From NCBI GenBank assembly GCA_900696525.1, contig CAADGL010000007.1:1-64000 (forward strand): a DNA stretch of 64,000 nucleotides, given 5' to 3'. This document shows, piece by piece, positions 44,096 through 51,809 of the stretch. The notes beneath the pieces are model-generated. The model had not been told where the DNA came from, ran no database searches, and worked only from the letters and a program-made list of their open reading frames with translations. Source of the DNA: an uncultured Planctomycetota bacterium. Lineage in GTDB: Bacteria > Planctomycetota > Phycisphaerae > UBA1845 > Fen-1342. Each line of letters begins with the position of its first letter. Positions within the stretch are counted from its first letter, which is position 1. The position numbers and the translations under genes are program-made.

Positions 44096-45772
44096 GTGTT
44101 GAGCCAAGTGATCCGAACCTTCGCTTCCTTCGTGCTGCTCGCCGCCGGCGCAGCCGCCCTCGGCCAGCAGCCCGCGCCGCTGGACGAGGCGCTGCTCGAA
44201 GCCCAGGCGGCCGCCTTCAAGGCCGAGCATCGCGCCGCGATGTTCGACAAGCTCCGCGACAACGCTCGCAAGGACGGCGGCTGGGTCCGCGTCATCGTCG
44301 AGATCGACGTTCCCGCCTTCGCCACTCTCCGCGCCGACAGCGTCGCCGCCGCCCCGGGCGACAACACCCCGGACGACGAGCTGGCCGCCGCGATCGGCGC
44401 CGCCGCCGATCGCGAGCTGGCGCGGCTGGCGATCCTGCCGCACCGCGTCAACCGCGTGTTCAAGACGGCGCCGGGCATGGCCCTGACCGTTTCGGAGCGC
44501 GCCCTGACGGCGCTCGAAGCGAGCCCGGGTGTGATCTGGGTCTCCGAGGACCCCCTGGTCGAACCGTTCCTGGACGAATCCACGGTGGTGATCGGGGCAG
44601 TCGAGGCCTGGTCGATGAGTCTCACCGGCACCGGCTGGTGGATCGCCGTCCTCGACACCGGCCTGCTGGCCTCGCACCGCATGTTCGCCGGCAAGCCGGT
44701 CGTCCAGGCCTGCTTTTCGCACAAGGCCGGGTGGAACGGCGACCCGAATGACCCCAACGGCGATTGCCCGAACGGCCTGGCCGTGGACCATTCGGCCAAT
44801 TCGGCCCAGCCATTCGAACCGAACTACTTCGGGTACGACCACGGCACGCACGTCGCGGGCATCGCCGTCGGAAAAGACACGCTGACGCCGCGTTACGGCG
44901 TGGCGCGCGATTCGGGGCTGATCGCGGTGCAGGTGTTCCACCGTGTAACCGTACCGTCACCACGCCTTCTGGCGCACAGCTCCGACGTCATCGCCGGCAT
45001 GGAGCACGTCTACTCGCTGCGCAACTCGCTCCAGATAGCGGCTGTGAATCTCAGCCTGGGTTTCACGGCCTTCGGCGACGGCCAGCAGGCCGAATGTGAC
45101 GCGTTCGTTCCGGCCATGAAGACGGTCATCGACAACCTGCGCGCCGCGAACATCGCCACGGTGGCCGCCTCGGGCAATTTCCTGCCCGTTCCGTGCTACC
45201 TGAACGCCTGGCCGGCCTGCATCTCCTCGGCCGTGTCGGTGACGGCGATCGACGCAAACGGCCGCTTCGCGGATTTCGCGATGCACAACTTCATGACGGA
45301 CCTGTCCGCGCCGGGTGTCGCGATCAAATCGGCGACGGCCAGCGGCGACGACGCGTACCTCGAGAAGGACGGGACCTCGATGGCGGCACCGCACATCGCC
45401 GGATCGTGGGCGCTGATGCGCTCCGCGCGTTCCAACCTCAACGTGACGCAGGTGCTGAACGCGCTCCGTTCCACCGGGAATCTGACGAGCTGGTACAACC
45501 TCTGCGGCGAGTACTATCCGTTCATCTACTGGCCGCGCCTCGATCGGGCCGCGCCCTCGGTCGTCGGCGCCGTCTGGGTGCACCACGCCTACAACGGACC
45601 CGAAGACGGCTCGTTCGATCGCCCCTGGCGCACGCTCGCCGCCGGCGTCCAGGCTGTCCAGCCGGGAAACACCATCTTCATCAAGGCCGGCAGCGCCACC
45701 GAGCTGATCACGATCACGAAGCCGATGACGCTCCGGCCGTTCGGCGGCCTGGTGAGGATTTCGGCGCCGTGA
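44096..45772 (+). CDS. Exported S8 subtilase, first tandem paralogue
   Basis: 558 residues from GTG 44096, with GGGAG 6 nt upstream. A signal peptide is followed by an inhibitor-like prodomain (WVRVIVEIDVPAFATLRADS, to about 160) and a subtilase domain: Asp187 in AVLDTGLLASH, His249 in YDHGTHVAGIAV, Asn361 in VAASGN and Ser428 in KDGTSMAAPH. The C-terminal 60 residues (NGPEDGSFDRPWRTLAAGVQ to RPFGGLVRI) look like the first coil of a right-handed beta-helix. The neighbour at 45810 has the same plan and C-terminus. It is an active-looking secreted protease of unknown target. Confidence 0.9.
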   Translation: MLSQVIRTFASFVLLAAGAAALGQQPAPLDEALLEAQAAAFKAEHRAAMFDKLRDNARKDGGWVRVIVEIDVPAFATLRADSVAAAPGDNTPDDELAAAIGAAADRELARLAILPHRVNRVFKTAPGMALTVSERALTALEASPGVIWVSEDPLVEPFLDESTVVIGAVEAWSMSLTGTGWWIAVLDTGLLASHRMFAGKPVVQACFSHKAGWNGDPNDPNGDCPNGLAVDHSANSAQPFEPNYFGYDHGTHVAGIAVGKDTLTPRYGVARDSGLIAVQVFHRVTVPSPRLLAHSSDVIAGMEHVYSLRNSLQIAAVNLSLGFTAFGDGQQAECDAFVPAMKTVIDNLRAANIATVAASGNFLPVPCYLNAWPACISSAVSVTAIDANGRFADFAMHNFMTDLSAPGVAIKSATASGDDAYLEKDGTSMAAPHIAGSWALMRSARSNLNVTQVLNALRSTGNLTSWYNLCGEYYPFIYWPRLDRAAPSVVGAVWVHHAYNGPEDGSFDRPWRTLAAGVQAVQPGNTIFIKAGSATELITITKPMTLRPFGGLVRISAP

Positions 45773-45809
45773 CATGCGCCCCGGTTTTGCCTCTTGCGAA
45801 GGAGCGCCC

Positions 45810-47474
45810 GTGAGACACGCCTTGACCATCGCGCTGGCCGTAGGCAGCGCGGCCTGTGCCCTGGCCGATCCGCCCCGCGTGCCGCCCTTCGGCGCGCGCC
45901 CGGATACAACCTGGAGCATGGAGCAGCGCGCCGCGGCCTTCGCCGCGCTGCGCGAGGAAGCCGGCCGCGAGGGCCTCGTGCGGGTGATCGTCGAGTTCGC
46001 CGTGCCGGAGCTCGAGGCCCTGACGCAAGCCAGCGTTGCGGCGCAGCACATCCGGGCCAGCGACGAAGAGGACGCCACGCTTGCGGAGGCCATCGCCGGC
46101 GGCGCCGAGGGCGTGCTCGGCCTGCTGACCGGCACACGGCATGAACTGCTGCGCGTCTACCGGACGGTCCCGGCGGCGGCACTGCTGGTCTCAGGCGAGG
46201 CGCTTGAGGTTCTCGAGTCCTGGCCGGACGTGCTGTCCATCTCGCGCGACGCCAGCCTCCAACTGCTGGTGAACTCGTCGGTGCCCGCCATCCGCGCCCC
46301 GCAGGCGTGGCAGCTCGGGTTCCTGGGCTACGGCAGCTACGTCGCCGTGCTCGATTCGGGCATCCTCACCGAGCACCGCATGTTCACGAACACGCACGTC
46401 GTGCAGGCGTGCTTCGCCACCGGCTTCGGCTGCCAGCCGCTCGAGTGCGGCGACTGTCCGAACGGCCTGGGGGTCGACACGACCAGCCCCGACGCCGCCG
46501 CGCCGTATCCAAGCAGTTTCTTCGGTTTCGACCACGGCACGTTCGTCTCGGGAATCGCGGTCGGGCTCGACTCGCCGGGGCAGAGGTACGGCGTCGCGCC
46601 GGATGCGAACCTGATCGCGATCAAGGTTTTTCGCCGCGTGGACGGCCAGTTCTGCAACCCCCCGCCGGGGTTCAGCGGATGTCTCGACGCGTCCGCGTCC
46701 GACGTGCTCGCGGCGATGGAGTTCGTCTACTCGCTGCGCAACACCTACCGCATCGCGGCCCTGAACCTCAGCCTGGGTTTCAACATGCAGGCGGACCAGC
46801 AGGCGTGCGACAACCAGACGCCCCCCATGACTCAGATGGTCACCAACCTGTTCATGGCAAGAATCTTCGTTGTCGCAGCCTCGGGCAACGACGGGAGCTG
46901 CACCGGGATGCGCTGGCCGTCCTGCATCTCCACCGCGCTGGCCATTGGCGCCACCAATGACTCCCGCGTCGAACCCAACTTCAGCAACGGCCACTGCGAC
47001 ATGGTCGACCTGTACGCCCCTGGCGTATCGATCACCTCGGCCTCCGCGGCCGGCCCAACCTCGTACGCCACGTATGACGGGACTTCGGCCGCGGCGCCGC
47101 ACGTCGCCGGCGCCCTGGCGATCCTGCGCCAGGCAGAACCGACGGCTAGCGCGCTTGAGCTGTACGTCGCCCTGGCCAGTCCGTTCAACTCGCTGCCCGC
47201 GATCAGGCGCTGCTGCCCGTCGGAGCTCTACAAGGCGTTCATCCAGGTCGACAAGGCGGCCTTGTCCGTCATCGTCAGCCCCTGGGTCGATTTCGCCCAC
47301 GACGGCCCCGAAAACGGCTCGTTCCAACTTCCCTATGACACGCTCGCCGAAGGCCTCAACGCCGCCACGCGCCAGCTCGTCACGATCAAGGCCGGCAGCA
47401 CCAGTGCCACCGCCACGATCTCTCAGCCCGTGACGCTGCGCTCCTTCGGCGGTCTTGTGAGGATCGGACAATGA
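45810..47474 (+). CDS. Exported S8 subtilase, second tandem paralogue
   Basis: 554 residues. GTG 45810 is chosen over ATG 45774 because AAGGAG lies 5 nt upstream and a clean signal peptide follows (LTIALAVGSAACALA). The triad is Asp182 in AVLDSGILTEH, His242 in FDHGTFVSGIAV and Ser426 in YDGTSAAAPHVAG, with Asn360 in VAASGND. Many cysteines suit a disulphide-stabilised exported enzyme. The C-terminus (DGPENGSFQLPYDTLAEGLN to RSFGGLVRI) matches the upstream paralogue, so the pair arose by duplication. It precedes the dockerin gene by 47 bp. Confidence 0.9.
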   Translation: MRHALTIALAVGSAACALADPPRVPPFGARPDTTWSMEQRAAAFAALREEAGREGLVRVIVEFAVPELEALTQASVAAQHIRASDEEDATLAEAIAGGAEGVLGLLTGTRHELLRVYRTVPAAALLVSGEALEVLESWPDVLSISRDASLQLLVNSSVPAIRAPQAWQLGFLGYGSYVAVLDSGILTEHRMFTNTHVVQACFATGFGCQPLECGDCPNGLGVDTTSPDAAAPYPSSFFGFDHGTFVSGIAVGLDSPGQRYGVAPDANLIAIKVFRRVDGQFCNPPPGFSGCLDASASDVLAAMEFVYSLRNTYRIAALNLSLGFNMQADQQACDNQTPPMTQMVTNLFMARIFVVAASGNDGSCTGMRWPSCISTALAIGATNDSRVEPNFSNGHCDMVDLYAPGVSITSASAAGPTSYATYDGTSAAAPHVAGALAILRQAEPTASALELYVALASPFNSLPAIRRCCPSELYKAFIQVDKAALSVIVSPWVDFAHDGPENGSFQLPYDTLAEGLNAATRQLVTIKAGSTSATATISQPVTLRSFGGLVRIGQ

Positions 47475-47521
47475 ATGGCCCTGCGACCACCAACCACGCT
47501 CAGACTCTCACGGAGGCTCTC

Positions 47522-47938
47522 ATGAGAAACCGCTTTGACGTTCTCTCGCTCTACGCACTGCTGGCGCTCGCGCTGCTCGCGACCCCGGCCGCTATCGCCC
47601 AGACCTACGACCTGGACTGGTTCACCGTCGCCGGCGGCGGCGGGTTGTCCGCCGCCGCTGGATACGAGTTTCACGGAACCGCCGGGCAGTTCTGTGCCGA
47701 CTTCGCGGTCAGCGGAGGCGGATACGACCTGATCGGCGGCTTCTGGCCCGGCGTGGCGGCCTCGGCCTGCCCCGGCGACCTCACCGGGGACGGCCGCACC
47801 GACCAGTCCGACCTCGGCGTGCTGCTGGCGTTCTACGGCTGCACCGGCGGCGGCTGCACCGGCGACCTGAACGGCGACGGCAATACCGACCAGTCCGACC
47901 TGGGCATCCTGCTCGCGTTCTACGGCTGCGCGCCCTGA
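47522..47938 (+). CDS. Small exported dockerin-domain protein
   Basis: 138 residues. A signal peptide (YALLALALLATPAAIAQ) is followed by a short module (WFTVAGGGGLSAAAGYEFHG) and then two dockerin-like loops: GDLTGDGRTDQSDLGVLL and GDLNGDGNTDQSDLGILL, each ending in AFYGC. It is mostly dockerin, so it might act as an adaptor that binds a cohesin-like partner. ATG 47522 has GGAGG 5 nt upstream; ATG 47471 in frame overlaps the subtilase stop but adds residues before the signal peptide. It lies immediately after the two subtilase genes and is probably co-transcribed with them. Confidence 0.82.
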   Translation: MRNRFDVLSLYALLALALLATPAAIAQTYDLDWFTVAGGGGLSAAAGYEFHGTAGQFCADFAVSGGGYDLIGGFWPGVAASACPGDLTGDGRTDQSDLGVLLAFYGCTGGGCTGDLNGDGNTDQSDLGILLAFYGCAP

Positions 47939-47989
47939 TCGACCGAACGTCTTGCCGTGCGACGCCGCGGGCGCCGGCATCCGGAGCGA

Positions 47990-49804
47990 TCAGGCAGCCT
48001 GGGGCCCGTGGCGCCTCATCACCAGCGCGCCTGCCGCCGCCAGCAACAGCAGCAGCGCGAACACGCCCGGCGTCGAGATCGCCGGGATGACGGCTGCCGG
48101 CGGGTTCACGATCAGCAGTGTCCCCAGCGCCGGCAGCGTGCCGAAGACCAGGTTCCGGGTCGGATCAACGCCGGTGGTGACATCGACCCACGCGTCGCCA
48201 ACGCGCGCCAGCAGCCGGATGCCGCTCTCGTCCCCTTCGACGTCGGGCGTGTGATACGGCACGGCGACGCTGATTGGACCGGGTGTGAGCGGCGCATCGG
48301 CCAGGAGGTGGTAGTACCTGCTGTGCGGCGCGCCCAGGTCGCCCGGCGGCGCGGCGAGCGGGGCGCCAAGCAGCGTGACGACGTACAGCTTGCCGGGCGC
48401 CAGCACGCCGGGCAGCGCGATCGTCCACGGCGCCGGTGCGTCGCCGGAGTAGAGCGGGGAGACGTAGGAGAGTTCGAGCGGCGGGCCCGGGATCAGGGGG
48501 ATTGCGTTGCGCGCGTCCAGGTGAACGCCGACGGAGGCGCTCTCATCGCCCAGCGCGACGTCCATGTTGCGGGCCGCGATCACGAACTGGTGCAGTTCGT
48601 CGGGTCCGAGCTCGGGCAGCAGCAGCTCGGGGACCGTCGACTCCGCGAACAGCTCCCCGGAGTTCACGTCGTAGACTTCGTAATGCGAGAAGAACTCGTC
48701 TGTGACGGGCGCCCAGGCGACGATCGCCGCCAGCCCGTCGGGGAACGCGCCGAGCAGGCCCAGCGCGCAACTTGCCGGGCGATCGGGCGGATTCTCGGGG
48801 ACGACCGCCATCACCGTGTGGCCGCGGCCGGGGGCCTGGGCGCCGTCGGTGATCGCCGACGTTCCGCCGGTCGTCGGTGTGATGACGCCGCTGGTTTCCT
48901 TCACCTTCTTGCTGCCGGTGTACCGCACGGTGATGGTGGCGCCGTTGGCGAGTTCGCCGGCGCCATCCCCCTTCCAGATGCTCAGGTAGCAGCGGTTGCC
49001 CTCCTGCTTGATGTCCCAGCTCCAGCCGTCGGGAAGGCCGGTCACCGTGTAGTTGGCCTTCGTGCGGTCGGAGACCCAGACGTGCAGGTCCTTCGTTGGC
49101 CGGAAGGAGGGATAATAGGACGTGTAGGTGATGATCGTCGTGGCGGGATTGTTGGGGTCGGTCGCGCTGGTCGAGGCGGTCGTGTTGGCCGGGCTCATTG
49201 TCAGGATGCCGTCGACGGTCGTGCTGACGCCGTCGTGCATCATGTGCAACACGTTGTTCTGGACCGACATGTTCCCGGTCTTGAACGTGCCCGAGTTCGG
49301 ATCCATGTACTCGACGGTGCGTCGATTCCCCTGCCCGGTGATGTTCTTCACCGTGACGTAGTGCTGCCGCTCGACGCCGTCGGCGTCCTTCCACTTCAGC
49401 GTCAGCAGGATGTTCTCGTCATGCGAGAACTCCTCGTCCAGGAAGGTGAAGCTTTTGTAGGCGCTCGCCGGCGCCAGCTTGGCCCGCAACTGGCCCTTGT
49501 GCGGCGTCCCGTCGACGAGCTTGTTCATCGCGTCGCGGAGCTTGTCGTTCCAGGTGCCGTTCTCGTCGGTGCCCGCGTCCTTCTCGAGCTGCTTCTCGAA
49601 GTCTTTCACCCCGTTGTTGCCGTTGGGATCCTTCAGGTCCGGAAAGCCGTTCTGCTGAAACCACTTCAGGCACGACGCGGCGGCCGCCGGCCCGCAGTCC
49701 GCCAGCCCGTCCTGCTGGTTGGCCGGCACGTTGTGCTGGGCCAGCGCCCCCGCCGCGAGTGTCGAGATGAACAGCGCACATCCGAACAGGCGTCGCTTTG
49801 ACAT
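47990..49804 (-). CDS. Exported C39-like cysteine peptidase with CTERM-like anchor
   Basis: 604 residues. The signal peptide (FGCALFISTLAAGALAQ) is followed by a papain-fold C39-like domain: Gln31 and Cys37 in NQQDGLADCGPAAAA (six residues apart, as in papain), His148 in RQHYVTVKNI and Asp168 in EYMDPNSGTF. The triad order is complete. Fibronectin/beta-sandwich segments follow and the end has ISTPGVFALLLLLAAAGALV followed by MRRHG, a helix plus basic tail like IPTL/PEP-CTERM sorting signals. It is convergent with the dockerin protein. It probably matures or cuts proteins at the cell surface. Classification rests on residue spacing, so a homologue search is needed. Confidence 0.75.
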   Translation of the reverse strand: MSKRRLFGCALFISTLAAGALAQHNVPANQQDGLADCGPAAAASCLKWFQQNGFPDLKDPNGNNGVKDFEKQLEKDAGTDENGTWNDKLRDAMNKLVDGTPHKGQLRAKLAPASAYKSFTFLDEEFSHDENILLTLKWKDADGVERQHYVTVKNITGQGNRRTVEYMDPNSGTFKTGNMSVQNNVLHMMHDGVSTTVDGILTMSPANTTASTSATDPNNPATTIITYTSYYPSFRPTKDLHVWVSDRTKANYTVTGLPDGWSWDIKQEGNRCYLSIWKGDGAGELANGATITVRYTGSKKVKETSGVITPTTGGTSAITDGAQAPGRGHTVMAVVPENPPDRPASCALGLLGAFPDGLAAIVAWAPVTDEFFSHYEVYDVNSGELFAESTVPELLLPELGPDELHQFVIAARNMDVALGDESASVGVHLDARNAIPLIPGPPLELSYVSPLYSGDAPAPWTIALPGVLAPGKLYVVTLLGAPLAAPPGDLGAPHSRYYHLLADAPLTPGPISVAVPYHTPDVEGDESGIRLLARVGDAWVDVTTGVDPTRNLVFGTLPALGTLLIVNPPAAVIPAISTPGVFALLLLLAAAGALVMRRHGPQAA

Positions 49805-50104
49805 GACGGCGTCCTCTTGGGAGTAGCAGCGACGAGCATGGCCCGCTGGCGCCCGCCCGCCGAACCGCGGGATTCATGGACCGACGTCCAGCTTAGTCTC
49901 CGCTGCCCGCAAAGCAAGCACAATCGCCTACCTTCTGAGCCACGGCCCGGTTCGGACGGCCTTCGCCCACGCCGGCGGCGCGGCATTGCCGCACGCCCGC
50001 CACGTCTTTAGCATCGGCCCGCCCGCGGGGGAGGCGCAGCCGCGCGCCCGAGTGACCCGGCCAGGCCGCGCCCCCACGGACGAACCCGGAGCCGCGACGG
50101 CCTC
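49805..50104. other. Divergent intergenic region
   Basis: 300 bp between the minus-strand C39-like gene and the plus-strand antiporter gene. It must hold two promoters but neither has boxes I can call with confidence. Mostly GC-rich with no repeat of note. Confidence 0.4.
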
Positions 50105-51589
50105 ATGATTCTCGCCACGACGGAATTCACGATCACCGCGCTGCTGCTGGGCACTTTCGGTGTCCTGCTGCTCACCTGCGCCTTGCTCGGCCGCACCGTC
50201 GAGCGCGTCGGAATCCCCGTCGTCTTTCTCTTCCTGTTTCTCGGAATCATCGCCGGGTCCGAAGGCCTCGGCGGGCTCGCGTTTGACGACTACCTGTTTG
50301 CATTCCGCGTCGGCACGGTCGCGCTGATCCTCATCCTGCTCGACGGCGGACTGAACACGTCGCTGCGAGCGATCCGCCAGTGCTTCTTCCCGGCCGTCGT
50401 TCTGGCAACCGTCGGCGTCGCGGCCACCGCCGCCCTCGTCGCCGGCTGCGGCTGGCTGCTGGGGCTCACGTGGTCCGAGGCCGTGCTGCTCGGGGCGGTC
50501 GTCTCGTCGACGGACGCGGCGGCCGTGTTCGCGGTGCTCCGCGGCGGCGGCATCCGACTGAAGCCGCGGCTGGGCGCGACGATCGAGGTTGAATCGGGCA
50601 TCAACGACCCGATGGCCGTCATCCTGACGGTGACGGCGACGATGATCTTTCTCGGGAGCTCGCCCGGGCCGGTGCAACTGGCGCTCGACGTGCCGCTGCA
50701 ACTGCTGCTGGGGCTGGCGATCGGCGTGGCCGTCGGCTACTCGGCGTTGTTCCTGATGAGGCGCGTCCGCCTCGGGACGGTCGGCTTCTATCCGGTTCTG
50801 ACGCTCGGCTTCGGACTGGTGGCGTTCGGCGCGGCGACGCTGTCGTGGGGGAGCGGCTTCCTTGCGGTGTTTGCCGCCGGCGTGATCCTGGGAAACGGTC
50901 CGCTGCCCTACCGCAGCGGCCTGACGCGGATTCACGACGCGCTGGGCTGGCTCAGCCAGGTGACGATGTTCCTGATGCTCGGGCTGCTGGTCTTTCCGAG
51001 CGCGCTGATGCCAGTGGCGCGCGAGGGGTTCGTGATCGCGCTGTTCCTCAGCTTTGTCGCCCGGCCGCTGGCCGTGCTCGTCTGCCTGGCGCCGTTCGGC
51101 TTTCCGCCGCGCGAGATGCTCTACATCGGCTGGGTCGGGCTGCGCGGCGCCGTGCCGATCATTCTGGCCATGTTCCCCGTGCTCTCGGGCGTCCCCGGCG
51201 CCCAGAAGGTCTTCAACATCGTCTTCTTCATCGTCGCCATGAGCGCCCTGCTGCCCGGCGTGACGATCCGCTGGCTGACGCGCCGGCTCGGCCTGGAGGC
51301 TGAGGGGACGCCCTCGCCGCCCGCCGTCCTCGAGGTGAACTCCACGAGCGCCCTGACGTCCGAGCTGATCTCCTTCTACATCACCGAGCCGCTCGCCGTC
51401 TGCGGCGCGACCCTCGCCGACATCCCCTTTCCGCCCGAGTCCGCGGTCGCGCTCGTCATCCGCGGAGAAGACCTCCTGGCGCCGCGCGGCACGACCGTCC
51501 TGCAAGCGGGAGACCACGTCTACGTCTTCTGCCGCATCCAGGACAAGCCCCTGATCGAGCTGCTCTTCGGCCGCCCGCAGCAGGACTGA
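50105..51589 (+). CDS. nhaP2: NhaP2/CvrA-type potassium/proton antiporter
   Basis: 494 residues. About twelve helices form a CPA1 exchanger, with the family sequences LILILLDGGLNTSLRAI, GAVVSSTDAAAVFAVLRG and EVESGINDPMAVILTV carrying the conserved acidic transport residues. EMLYIGWVGLRGAVPIILAM is another NhaP2 signature. Residues about 405-490 are a cytoplasmic TrkA-C/RCK-C domain (FYITEPLAVCGATLADIPFP, then GTTVLQAGDHVYVFC) that may bind a regulatory ligand. It exports K+ in exchange for protons to control cytoplasmic K+ and pH. Neighbours are unrelated. Confidence 0.93.
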   Translation: MILATTEFTITALLLGTFGVLLLTCALLGRTVERVGIPVVFLFLFLGIIAGSEGLGGLAFDDYLFAFRVGTVALILILLDGGLNTSLRAIRQCFFPAVVLATVGVAATAALVAGCGWLLGLTWSEAVLLGAVVSSTDAAAVFAVLRGGGIRLKPRLGATIEVESGINDPMAVILTVTATMIFLGSSPGPVQLALDVPLQLLLGLAIGVAVGYSALFLMRRVRLGTVGFYPVLTLGFGLVAFGAATLSWGSGFLAVFAAGVILGNGPLPYRSGLTRIHDALGWLSQVTMFLMLGLLVFPSALMPVAREGFVIALFLSFVARPLAVLVCLAPFGFPPREMLYIGWVGLRGAVPIILAMFPVLSGVPGAQKVFNIVFFIVAMSALLPGVTIRWLTRRLGLEAEGTPSPPAVLEVNSTSALTSELISFYITEPLAVCGATLADIPFPPESAVALVIRGEDLLAPRGTTVLQAGDHVYVFCRIQDKPLIELLFGRPQQD

Positions 51590-51647
51590 CGGTGCAGGCG
51601 TCCTTGCCTGCCGCTTCGACATCCACCATGGCGACGCGACACGACGC

Positions 51648-51676
51648 CATGCCACTCATACCACCTCATGCCACCC
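51648..51676. repeat. Inverted GGTGGCATG-type repeats
   Basis: CATGCCAC at 51648-51655 and CATGCCACCC at 51667-51676, reverse complements of the GGTGGCATG words at 23719, 24966 and 25005. They lie between the antiporter gene and the BatA-like gene. Confidence 0.4.
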
Positions 51677-51809
51677 ACGCCAGCCGTGCCAGCCGCCGCC
51701 TCGCAACGCGTTTCGGGCTGGGTACAATCGTGACGCGGCTCCGCGGCGGCACGACCGCCGGCGGACTGTTGGCGACGCCGGTGACCGGGTGGCGAGGCGA
51801 GGGTCCGGG

